DNA from: Hyphomicrobiales bacterium
GTDB lineage: Bacteria; Pseudomonadota; Alphaproteobacteria; Rhizobiales; Methylopilaceae
NCBI GenBank assembly: GCA_022842205.1
Contig: JALHQA010000003.1
Span: forward strand, 124,001 to 188,000
DNA: 64,000 nt
Direction of reading: 5' to 3'
Positions within the stretch are counted from its first letter, which is position 1. Every line of letters begins with the position of its first letter. Shown here in pieces: positions 57,338 through 64,000 of the stretch. The notes beneath the pieces were generated by a model that did no database searches, was not told the origin of the DNA, and saw only the letters and a list, made by a program, of their open reading frames with translations. Made by a program: the position numbers and the translations under genes.

Positions 57338-58099
57338 ATGATGTCCCGTAAGACAACCGTCAGCGCGGCCGCGTTGCTTCTGGCTTCGGCCGGCGCCGCT
57401 GCCGCGTTCCCCGCCACCGCCACCACGGACCTCAACGTGCGCTCCGGTCCCGGTACGGGCTACCGCGTCGTGGATCAGCTCCAGCCGGGCCAGACCGTAG
57501 AGGTCACGGGTCAGCAGGGCTCCTGGTACGAGATCGAGGGTCAAGGCTGGGCGAGCGCCAACTATATGGATGCCCAGGGCGGCCGTAGCGCTGTCATCAT
57601 CGACCGCGGATACGATTATGGACCGACCGCCTTCTATTACGGCAACGATCCTTACTACTGGGATGACGCCGGATTCTATTTCTACGTCCGCGACGGCAGA
57701 CGCCACCGCGTCGGCTGGGATTGGTTCCGCGATCGCGATTATCGCCGCGACTTCCGCTGGTCGGATAATCGCCGGCGCGGCGATTTTGAACGCCGCTGGA
57801 GCCGTCGGGACAATGATGGCGATCGTCGCCGCGTAGGCGATGCTGACCAGCGCCGGGGCGATGGCGATCTCGATCGCAACGGCGAGATGCGGCGCGGCGA
57901 GCGTATCGAGCGCGACGAAGCCAATATCCGCGTAGAGGGCGACCGCGATGTCCGCTCGGGCCGGGCGTCTGCGGAAGGCGAAGGTCGCGTCCGTCGCGAC
58001 GGCACGCTGCATGGCGGCGATCGTGATCGCGGCCCCAGCGGCGGCCGCCAGGGTGGCCAGCCCCGCGTCCTCGAAGAGGTCCCCGGCGGCGGATACTGA
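57338..58099 (+). CDS. Secreted SH3b-domain protein with Arg/Asp-rich tail (paralogue 1)
   Basis: 253-residue exported protein. A signal peptide (ending AAAAFP) is followed by one bacterial SH3 domain (about 27-85: NVRSGPGTGYRVVDQLQPGQ, EIEGQGWASANYM). The tail holds YFYVRDGRRHRV and a long run of Arg and Asp (DRDYRRDFRW). The SH3b domain may bind peptidoglycan; the tail may bind polyanions. GGAGG precedes the start. It has its own promoter and terminator. Confidence 0.88.
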   Translation: MMSRKTTVSAAALLLASAGAAAAFPATATTDLNVRSGPGTGYRVVDQLQPGQTVEVTGQQGSWYEIEGQGWASANYMDAQGGRSAVIIDRGYDYGPTAFYYGNDPYYWDDAGFYFYVRDGRRHRVGWDWFRDRDYRRDFRWSDNRRRGDFERRWSRRDNDGDRRRVGDADQRRGDGDLDRNGEMRRGERIERDEANIRVEGDRDVRSGRASAEGEGRVRRDGTLHGGDRDRGPSGGRQGGQPRVLEEVPGGGY

Positions 58100-58111
58100 C
58101 TTATACATACA

Positions 58112-58141
58112 TCAGCCCGCCGGAGCTTTCCGGCGGGCTGA
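58112..58141 (+). terminator. Hairpin after the first SH3b gene
   Basis: TCAGCCCGCCGG and CCGGCGGGCTGA form a perfect 12-pair stem around AGCTTT. No long T run follows on the plus strand, so it may stabilise the 3' end or terminate weakly. Confidence 0.65.
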
Positions 58142-58144
58142 AAA

Positions 58145-58160
58145 CTGAACATTTGTTCAG
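58145..58160. promoter_or_regulatory. Perfect inverted repeat in the gap before the second SH3b gene
   Basis: CTGAACATTTGTTCAG, six-base arms with a four-base spacer. It lies 118 bases before the start of the second SH3b gene and could be an operator. There is no evidence for the binder. Confidence 0.35.
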
Positions 58161-58277
58161 ATAATTCTCTCCAGTATTTTACTGGATTCCCCGGTCATAC
58201 ACCCCACATCTGATCCATCGCCCGGCGCTTGCCGGCAAGTCTTTCGCGCGGTCGGCCGCGTAGGGAGGAATGTACAG

Positions 58278-58796
58278 ATGAAGCTGTTCAAATCTACTGG
58301 CGGAGCGCTGGCAATGTTATTGGTCTCGGCCGCAGCCGCGGCCGCGTTTCCCGCCACCTCGACAACCAGCCTGAACGTCCGCTCCGGTCCGGGCACGAAC
58401 TATCGCGTGGTAGATACGTTAAGGCCCGGCGAAACCGTGGATGTCACTAGCCGGCGCGGATCCTGGTATCAGATCGACGGCGGCGGCTGGGCCAGCGCGG
58501 CCTATCTTGCCACGGGTGGCGGCGCAGCGGTCTACGAAGAGGATGTTTATGTCGACGACAGCCCGTATTATTACGGGCGTCCATACATAGGTTTCGGCTA
58601 TTCCTCCTACCGGAATTACTGGCGTCCGGACCATCGCTGGCGCCCGGGGCACCATTGGCGACCCGGCAAGCCGGGCCGGCCAGGGCATCATTACCGCCAC
58701 CGGCGTTACGGCTCTGGGGGAATCGCCAAATTCGATCACCAACGTCGCGGCTCTCGCGCAGGCGGCTCGCAGAGATGGTATCCAGGCCGCCACTAG
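58278..58796 (+). CDS. Secreted SH3b-domain protein with Pro/His/Arg/Gly-rich tail (paralogue 2)
   Basis: 172-residue paralogue of the preceding gene: a signal peptide (ending AAAAFP), SH3b domain (NVRSGPGTNYRVVDTLRPGE, QIDGGGWASAAYL) and a short tail rich in Tyr, His, Pro and Arg (WRPDHRWRPGHHWRPGKPG). It lacks the YVRDGRRHRV motif. GGGAGGAA precedes the start. The basic tail suggests contact with acidic polymers. Confidence 0.87.
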   Translation: MKLFKSTGGALAMLLVSAAAAAAFPATSTTSLNVRSGPGTNYRVVDTLRPGETVDVTSRRGSWYQIDGGGWASAAYLATGGGAAVYEEDVYVDDSPYYYGRPYIGFGYSSYRNYWRPDHRWRPGHHWRPGKPGRPGHHYRHRRYGSGGIAKFDHQRRGSRAGGSQRWYPGRH

Positions 58797-58816
58797 GCCA
58801 CACGACATAAAACATC

Positions 58817-58844
58817 AAAACCCGCCGGAAACGGCGGGTTTTTT
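58817..58844. terminator. Hairpin terminator after the second SH3b gene
   Basis: AAAACCCGCCG and CGGCGGGTTTTTT around GAAA. It closely resembles the terminator of the third gene, so it was probably duplicated with the gene. Confidence 0.85.
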
Positions 58845-59181
58845 AGATTTGGCGTGGATCATGATTCCATTACCGCATCTCCCTACGGCGACCTCGTGCG
58901 CCAGCCGGCAGAACGGAAGCCCGTCCTCCGTGCGAGCTTCTCTTTTCTTGCCTTCATCTTTCTTGTACCGACAATATGGCCGCGCAAATCTATGATGGCT
59001 GGATAATAGCTGCCAATTTGTACATATTCTAGCAACACGCTTTGAGTACTGCTTCCTGAACATGAACAGACATTCATAACGCAACACAAATTCGTCATCC
59101 CATTGGAAGCGTTGGATACACATTCATATGTGCGCGTTATCCGATTGGGAAAGTCAAAACAGTTCAGGGAGAGACTCAGAA
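58845..59181. other. Intergenic region between the second and third SH3b genes
   Basis: About 340 bases with lower G+C than the rest. I find no convincing gene: open frames here lack family features. It probably holds the promoter and leader of the third gene, whose SD-like GGGAGAG precedes the ATG at 59182. I see no EcfG motif. Confidence 0.5.
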
Positions 59182-59850
59182 ATGAAATTTGGAAAAACAA
59201 CCGCAAGCGTGCTTTCACTTGTCCTTGGATCGGCAACCGTTGCAGCGGCTTTTCCCGCGACGTCCACGACAAGTCTCAACGTTCGTTCAGGACCCGGGAC
59301 GGGTTATGCCGTTGTCGATACACTTCGGCCCGGTGAGACCGTCGATGTTACGGCACAGAGCGGCGGCTGGTATGAGGTCGACGGTCAGGGATGGGCCAGC
59401 GCGAACTATCTCGACGCCGGCGGCGGCTATTCGACGTCCTATTATCAGGACGACGGGTACTATGCGGGTTACGGCCCCGCGTCGTACTACTATGGAAGTT
59501 ATCCGGCGTATTACTCTGGCGGAGTCTACTTCTATGTCCGTGACGGCCGCCGCCACCGCGTCGACCGGAGTGATCTGCGCGAGGCAAGGCGTGAGGTTCG
59601 GCGCGAACGCCGCGACGTGCAGAACGCTCGCGAGGAACGCCGCGAACTTCGTGGGGACCGCAATGAATCCCGCCGTGAGGTAAGACAGTTGCGACGCGAC
59701 GATGCCCCGCGTGCGGAACGCCGCGAAGCCCGCCGGGATTTGCGTCAGGATCGCCGCGAACTCCGTGAGGGACGGGCATCCGTTCGCCAGGAACGCCGTG
59801 AACTACGCGGCGCCCGCCAGGAGCTTATCGAGGAACGCCGCGGTCGCTAA
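59182..59850 (+). CDS. Secreted SH3b-domain protein with charged coiled-coil tail (paralogue 3)
   Basis: 222-residue paralogue. A signal peptide and SH3b domain (NVRSGPGTGYAVVDTLRPGE, EVDGQGWASANYL) are followed by YFYVRDGRRHRV, as in the first, then about 85 residues of alternating Arg and Glu (RREVRRERRDVQNAREERRE) that should form a long charged helix. Its DNA repeats GAACGCCG-type units. The start at 59182 is chosen from the signal peptide. Confidence 0.87.
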   Translation: MKFGKTTASVLSLVLGSATVAAAFPATSTTSLNVRSGPGTGYAVVDTLRPGETVDVTAQSGGWYEVDGQGWASANYLDAGGGYSTSYYQDDGYYAGYGPASYYYGSYPAYYSGGVYFYVRDGRRHRVDRSDLREARREVRRERRDVQNAREERRELRGDRNESRREVRQLRRDDAPRAERREARRDLRQDRRELREGRASVRQERRELRGARQELIEERRGR

Positions 59851-59870
59851 AAATGCCGCAGTAAAAACGA

Positions 59871-59900
59871 AAAGCCCGCCGGAAAACGGCGGGCTTTTTT
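59871..59900. terminator. Bidirectional terminator between the third SH3b gene and purB
   Basis: AAAGCCCGCCG and CGGCGGGCTTTTTTT around GAAAA. It closely matches the terminator of the second gene. On the minus strand it ends purB. Confidence 0.9.
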
Positions 59901-61208
59901 TCAGGCGCGGCCGAACACGCGGCTGAAGATCGTATCGACATGCTTGAAATGATAACCGAGATCGAACAGCGCCTCGATTTCGGCAGGCGGCAAGAGCTTC
60001 GTCACATCCTTGTCGGCCTTCAGGAGCGTGAGGAAATCCCCCTCCCCGCGCCAGACCGGCATCGCATTGCGCTGAACGAGTACATACGCATCCTCGCGGC
60101 TCGCGCCCTTTTGCGTCAGGGCAAGCAGCACGCGCTGCGAATGTACAAGACCGCCAAGGAGATCGAGATTTTTCTGCATACGCTCCGGGTAGACGACAAG
60201 CTTCTCGACGACGCCGGCAAGCCGGTTCAGCGCGAAATCGAGCGTCACAGTCGCATCCGGCCCGATCATGCGCTCGACGGAAGAATGCGAAATATCGCGC
60301 TCGTGCCACAGCGCGACATTCTCCAGAGCCGGGATCGCGTAGGCGCGGACCATGCGGGCCAGGCCCGTCAGGTTCTCCGTCAATACCGGATTGCGCTTGT
60401 GCGGCATGGCCGACGAGCCCTTCTGGCCCGGCGAGAAATATTCCTCCGCCTCCAGGACCTCGGTGCGCTGCATGTGGCGGATTTCAATCGAAAGATGCTC
60501 GACCGACGAGGCGACGACCGCCAACGCGGAGAAAAAGGCCGCATGGCGGTCGCGCGGGATCACCTGCGTCGATACCGGTTCCGGCTCTAGCCCCATCGCT
60601 TTGGCGACATGCTCCTCGACGCGCGGATCGACATTGGCGAATGTACCGACAGCGCCCGAGATTGCACAAGTCGCGACCTCCCTGCGCGCTTCCTCAAGCC
60701 TCCGCTTGGCACGAGAGAACTCGGCATAATATCCGGCGAGCTTCAGGCCGAACGTCACCGGCTCGGCATGGATACCGTGCGAGCGGCCGATGGCCGGCGT
60801 CATCTTGTACTCGAAGGCGCGCGTCTTCAGTGCCGCGAGAACCTTGTCGACATCTGCGATCAGAATGTCCGCCGCGCGCACGAGCTGCACGTTGAAGCAG
60901 GTGTCGAGCACATCCGACGACGTCATGCCCTGGTGTACGAACCTCGCATCCTCGCCTATGAATTCCGCGAGATGCGTGAGGAAGGCGATGACATCGTGCT
61001 TGGTCTCACGCTCGATCTCGTCGATGCGCGCGACGTTGAACTCGGCCTTGCCGCCCTTGTCCCAGATCGTCTTGGCCGCCGACTTCGGGATGACGCCGAT
61101 CTCCGCCAGCGCGTCGGCCGCGTGAGCTTCGATCTCGAACCAGATGCGGAAGCGCGTCTCCGGGGACCAGACCGCTGTCATGTCGGGACGTGAATAGCGC
61201 GGGATCAT
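59901..61208 (-). CDS. purB: Adenylosuccinate lyase PurB
   Basis: 435-residue lyase that works twice in purine synthesis (SAICAR and adenylosuccinate cleavage). Signature: [18 protein letters not shown] (near residue 260), with [14 protein letters not shown] and [10 protein letters not shown], all conserved. It begins [17 protein letters not shown]. Its ATG overlaps the rpe stop by four bases. Confidence 0.97.
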   Translation of the reverse strand: MIPRYSRPDMTAVWSPETRFRIWFEIEAHAADALAEIGVIPKSAAKTIWDKGGKAEFNVARIDEIERETKHDVIAFLTHLAEFIGEDARFVHQGMTSSDVLDTCFNVQLVRAADILIADVDKVLAALKTRAFEYKMTPAIGRSHGIHAEPVTFGLKLAGYYAEFSRAKRRLEEARREVATCAISGAVGTFANVDPRVEEHVAKAMGLEPEPVSTQVIPRDRHAAFFSALAVVASSVEHLSIEIRHMQRTEVLEAEEYFSPGQKGSSAMPHKRNPVLTENLTGLARMVRAYAIPALENVALWHERDISHSSVERMIGPDATVTLDFALNRLAGVVEKLVVYPERMQKNLDLLGGLVHSQRVLLALTQKGASREDAYVLVQRNAMPVWRGEGDFLTLLKADKDVTKLLPPAEIEALFDLGYHFKHVDTIFSRVFGRA

Positions 61209-61876
61209 GATGCATCCTCGGCGGCCTTGCGTATTGCCGCGATTTTGTTCGCATAGCCGGCTCCGCCGGAAAACACCGCGGAGCCCGCGACCATGACATT
61301 GCCGCCCGCCTTCGCGCAGGCGCCGGCCGTCTCGGGGGACACGCCGCCATCGATCACGATGTCGACCGGACGGCTTTCGAGCATTGTCCGAATTTCCGCG
61401 ATCTTCGGCAGGACGGACCGGATGAAGCTCTGCCCGCCAAAGCCCGGATTGACCGTCATGACGAGGATGAGATCGAGATCGTCCAGCACATGGGCCAGCG
61501 CTTCCGCTGGCGTCGCGGGGTTGATGGCCGCTCCCGCCTTCTTGCCGAGCTTCCTGATGGCCTGCAGCGAACGGTGCAGATGCGGTCCCGCCTCGGCATG
61601 GACCGTGATGTGGTCCGCGCCCGCCTCGGCGAAGGCTTCGAGATAGGGATCTGCCGGAGAGATCATGAGATGAACGTCGAGCGGCTTTTTGGTGTGGCGG
61701 CGCACGGCGCGCACCACTTCCGGGCCGTAGGAGATATTCGGCACGAAATGCCCGTCCATCACATCAAGATGAATCCAGTCGGCGCCGGCCTTGTCGACGG
61801 CTTCGACCTCCTCGCCGAACCGCGCGAAATCGGCGGCGAGGATCGAGGGTGCAATAAGTATATCCGGCATTGTCAT
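61205..61876 (-). CDS. rpe: Ribulose-phosphate 3-epimerase Rpe
   Basis: 223-residue TIM barrel that interconverts ribulose 5-phosphate and xylulose 5-phosphate. It opens [17 protein letters not shown]; the metal-site residues are in [18 protein letters not shown] and [16 protein letters not shown] is the phosphate loop. It precedes purB in an operon. Confidence 0.96.
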   Translation of the reverse strand: MTMPDILIAPSILAADFARFGEEVEAVDKAGADWIHLDVMDGHFVPNISYGPEVVRAVRRHTKKPLDVHLMISPADPYLEAFAEAGADHITVHAEAGPHLHRSLQAIRKLGKKAGAAINPATPAEALAHVLDDLDLILVMTVNPGFGGQSFIRSVLPKIAEIRTMLESRPVDIVIDGGVSPETAGACAKAGGNVMVAGSAVFSGGAGYANKIAAIRKAAEDAS

Positions 61877-62163
61877 GGGGTTCTTATGGCTATGGCGGGA
61901 ACATCAATCCAGCCCCGGAAGCCTTGATGGAACATAAAATTAAGGGCGGGATCGCTGTCGTCCGAGTAGGTTCCGGTTCTTAGCCCGGAGATGGCGCGAA
62001 AGCAAAATGGCGGGCCCAACCAGCATTTCGAGGAGGCGGCCACGCCGGCATTTTCGCGGCTTACGCGGGCGAACGGCGGTCCGTACAGTGCTCTGACGCC
62101 CGTTGCCGAAACGCCATAGTGGGCAAATTGCGGCAATCCTTCATTGACCAAATCGGCCACGAA
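61873..62163 (-). other. Doubtful ORF upstream of rpe
   Basis: The gap between rpe and wecC has no clear gene. The minus strand is open here and its TGA overlaps the rpe start as ATGA, which looks like coupling. Read from a GTG at 62163, it gives about 96 residues ending [12 protein letters not shown] with no family I recognise. The frame also continues as a shadow through wecC, so it could be a chance frame. Confidence 0.25.
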
Positions 62164-62208
62164 TGAGCTAATGCCCGCTGGCTGTGTCCAGAAGCGGCGG
62201 CGGGGACA

Positions 62209-63489
62209 ATGCTTGAGAGGCTGAAGAGTGCGGCGCTTTTGCGCGCCGATTCTCAAACCATTGAAACGATTTCCATTCTCGGCCTGGGCTATGTCGGCCT
62301 GCCGGCGGCGGCGCTTTTTGCGCTCAGCGGCAAGCGCGTGCTCGGGGTCGATACCAACCCTTTGACTGTCGAGAAGATTTCGGCCGGTGATTGCCTGATC
62401 GTCGAACCGCATCTGCCGGAGAGGGTCGCGGCGGCCGTCGACAGCGGACGGCTGACGGCATCGGGCAAGCCATGCCCCGCGGATGCCTACATCATCGCGG
62501 TGCCGACACCGTTTCATCCGGGCAGCCATGCGCCCGATATCAGCTATGTCGAGGCCGCGCTGCGCTCCATCGCGCCGCATATCCAGCCCGGCGGGCTGAT
62601 CGTGCTGGAATCGACCTCCCCGGTCGGCACCACCCGCCATCTCGTCGAGATGCTGCGCGATCTGCGCCCCGATCTCGCAATGCCGGAAGCCGGTGACGAT
62701 GGCGATATAGACATCGCCTATTCGCCCGAACGCGTCATCCCTGGCCGCACCTTGATCGAACTCGTCGACAACGACCGCGTTATCGGCGGCGTGACCCCCC
62801 GTGCTGCTCAGCGTACCGCTGACCTCTACGCCAGCTTCGTCAAAGGTGAGTTGCACCTCACCGACGATCGCACGGCGGAGATGGTGAAACTCTCCGAAAA
62901 CACGTTCCGTGACGTAAACATTGCGCTCGCCAACGAGATGTCGTTGATCTGCAAGGCGCAGGGCGTGGACGTCTGGGAGATGATCGCGCTCGCCAACCGC
63001 CACCCGCGCGTGAAAATCCTCGAGCCTGGCCCGGGCGTCGGCGGACATTGCATCTCGGTGGATCCGTGGTTCCTGGTGGCCGGCAACCCTGATCTTGCGA
63101 ACCTCATCCGCACCGCGCGGGAGGTGAATGACGGCAAGATGCACCGCACGCTCGACTGGGTGCGCGAGACCATCGAAGCGACAGGCGCCGAAAAAATCGC
63201 CTGCTTCGGCCTGACCTATAAAGCGGACATCGACGATTTCCGCGAAAGTCCCGCGCTCGATATCGTGCTGGAGCTGAACCGGCTCTATCCGGGCCGGGTC
63301 ATCGTGGCGGACCCGTTCGCGGATCTCTTCAGGATGCGCGACCCGCGCGCGGAAGAACTGACTTTCGCCAAGGCGGACCACGCGCTCGACGCATGCGATC
63401 TCGCGGTCATGCTGGTCGGGCATACGGCGTTCCGCGGCCTTCCGCAGCCGCACGTTCCCACGGTCGACGTCATCGGTTTCTGGCGCTGA
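62209..63489 (+). CDS. wecC: UDP-N-acetyl-D-mannosamine dehydrogenase WecC
   Basis: 426-residue UDP-sugar dehydrogenase. The N-terminal Rossmann motif is ISILGLGYVGLPAAALFA. The catalytic Cys is in GPGVGGHCISVDPWF (near residue 280), and the central helix has VKLSENTFRDVNIALANE. It oxidises UDP-ManNAc to UDP-ManNAcA for surface polysaccharide. The neighbouring epimerase gene supports the substrate call. Confidence 0.92.
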   Translation: MLERLKSAALLRADSQTIETISILGLGYVGLPAAALFALSGKRVLGVDTNPLTVEKISAGDCLIVEPHLPERVAAAVDSGRLTASGKPCPADAYIIAVPTPFHPGSHAPDISYVEAALRSIAPHIQPGGLIVLESTSPVGTTRHLVEMLRDLRPDLAMPEAGDDGDIDIAYSPERVIPGRTLIELVDNDRVIGGVTPRAAQRTADLYASFVKGELHLTDDRTAEMVKLSENTFRDVNIALANEMSLICKAQGVDVWEMIALANRHPRVKILEPGPGVGGHCISVDPWFLVAGNPDLANLIRTAREVNDGKMHRTLDWVRETIEATGAEKIACFGLTYKADIDDFRESPALDIVLELNRLYPGRVIVADPFADLFRMRDPRAEELTFAKADHALDACDLAVMLVGHTAFRGLPQPHVPTVDVIGFWR

Positions 63490-63495
63490 CGCGCC

Positions 63496-64000
63496 CTATC
63501 CGCTTTTCAGCACCGCATCGGCGATGCGCGCAGCGGCGCGTCCGTCGCCGTAGGGATTGGCGGTTACAGGTGCCCCGCCGTCCTTTCCGTCGAGATAATT
63601 AGACAGCACCTCCACAATCCGGCCTGCCCGATTGCCAACCATGGTGATGCAGCCTGCGGCGACCCCCTCAGGCCGCTCGGTCTTGTCCCGCATGACGAAG
63701 ACCGGCTTGCCTAGGGACGGCGCCTCTTCCTGCACGCCGCCTGAATCCGTCAGGATCAGATCCGCGCGGCGCATGGCGTAGATGAACTCCGGATAATCGA
63801 GCGGCTCGATCAGATGAACATTCTCCCTCTTCCCGAGAAGCTCGTGAACTGGCCCCTTGACGTTGGGATTGAGATGCACGGGGTAAACGATCTGGACGTC
63901 GCTGCGACCGGCGAGTTCGGCGAGGGCCGCACAGATCTGCCGGAACCCTTCTCCGAAACTCTCGCGGCGATGTGCGGTCACCAGGATTGTCCGTACACCC
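63496..64000 (-). CDS. wecB: UDP-N-acetylglucosamine 2-epimerase WecB (C-terminal part, truncated by window edge)
   Basis: C-terminal 167 residues of a non-hydrolysing UDP-GlcNAc 2-epimerase, which makes UDP-ManNAc. Conserved TAHRRESFG, LNPNVKGPV, LTDSGGVQEEAPSLGKPV and RDKTERPEGV are seen. It lies convergent to wecC with a six-base gap. The 5' end lies outside the window. Confidence 0.92.
   Translation of the reverse strand, partial: GVRTILVTAHRRESFGEGFRQICAALAELAGRSDVQIVYPVHLNPNVKGPVHELLGKRENVHLIEPLDYPEFIYAMRRADLILTDSGGVQEEAPSLGKPVFVMRDKTERPEGVAAGCITMVGNRAGRIVEVLSNYLDGKDGGAPVTANPYGDGRAAARIADAVLKSG

Noticed and set aside
58815-59123. Minus-strand ORF of 102 codons between the SH3b genes
   Set aside because: It includes the terminator of the second gene, has no ribosome binding site or family.
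61873-63453. Whole 526-codon minus-strand ORF opposite wecC
   Set aside because: Most of it is a shadow of wecC; only the part beyond wecC was kept as a doubtful ORF.

Overview
The window looks like a chromosomal stretch of an alphaproteobacterium of the Hyphomicrobiales (Rhizobiales). The signs are high G+C, a long acidic-insert RpoD next to a DnaG without a full zinc site, a DUF1476 (F1-ATPase zeta-like) gene, rhizobial-type intergenic palindromes and EcfG-type promoter motifs. I cannot name the genus; a Xanthobacteraceae/Bradyrhizobiaceae-like relative is a guess. I saw no CRISPR array, insertion sequence, integrase or prophage. Most of the window is ordinary core and metabolic chromosome with small accessory insertions.

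Layout. 1-6.5 kb: the end of a urea ABC transporter (urtD, urtE) runs directly into a urease operon, ureD, fused ureA-ureB, a CENP-V/GFA-like gene, ureC, ureE, ureF, ureG. A palindromic repeat sits between ureE and ureF and supplies the ureF ribosome binding site. 6.5-13 kb: a membrane GGDEF-EAL protein overlapping a solitary TctC-type binding protein, then small secreted proteins, an esterase, a cytochrome c and a PAS protein. 13-21.7 kb: a CAT-anticodon tRNA, a MASE1-like histidine kinase with a FixJ-like regulator, a TerC-family protein, a SIMPL protein, a small XRE regulator, a membrane nucleotide cyclase with a periplasmic c-type heme motif, panD, a RecD-like helicase and msrB. 21.8-29 kb: NAD-formate dehydrogenase with a LysR gene, a GT25 transferase, a methyltransferase remnant, a patatin, an L,D-transpeptidase, DUF1810 and a SpoU-type methyltransferase.

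29-37 kb: rpoD and dnaG, two tandem universal stress genes and a polar amino-acid ABC transporter. 37-46.9 kb: cspA, a TetR gene whose palindrome covers its own start codon, a homocysteine methyltransferase, a serine beta-lactamase-like protein, a lytic transglycosylase, csbD with an EcfG-like promoter, two transglutaminase-like genes, an ECF sigma/anti-sigma pair and an OxlT-like carrier. 47-61.9 kb: a second GGDEF-EAL protein, rpsD, then a minus-strand block grxD, bolA, purL, purQ, purS, purC and purB-rpe. Plus-strand genes interrupt this block: a von Willebrand factor A (TadG-like) protein between purL and purQ, and DUF1476 plus three tandem secreted SH3b proteins between purC and purB. The last 2 kb hold wecC and a truncated, convergent wecB for UDP-ManNAcA synthesis.

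Functional links. Urea uptake and hydrolysis form one probable transcription unit. Formate dehydrogenase and the OxlT-like carrier suggest oxalate/formate use, though no oxalyl-CoA genes are here. Two EcfG-type promoters (csbD and the first SH3b gene) suggest that part of the envelope-stress content belongs to the general stress regulon; the ECF sigma gene here is not shown to be EcfG.
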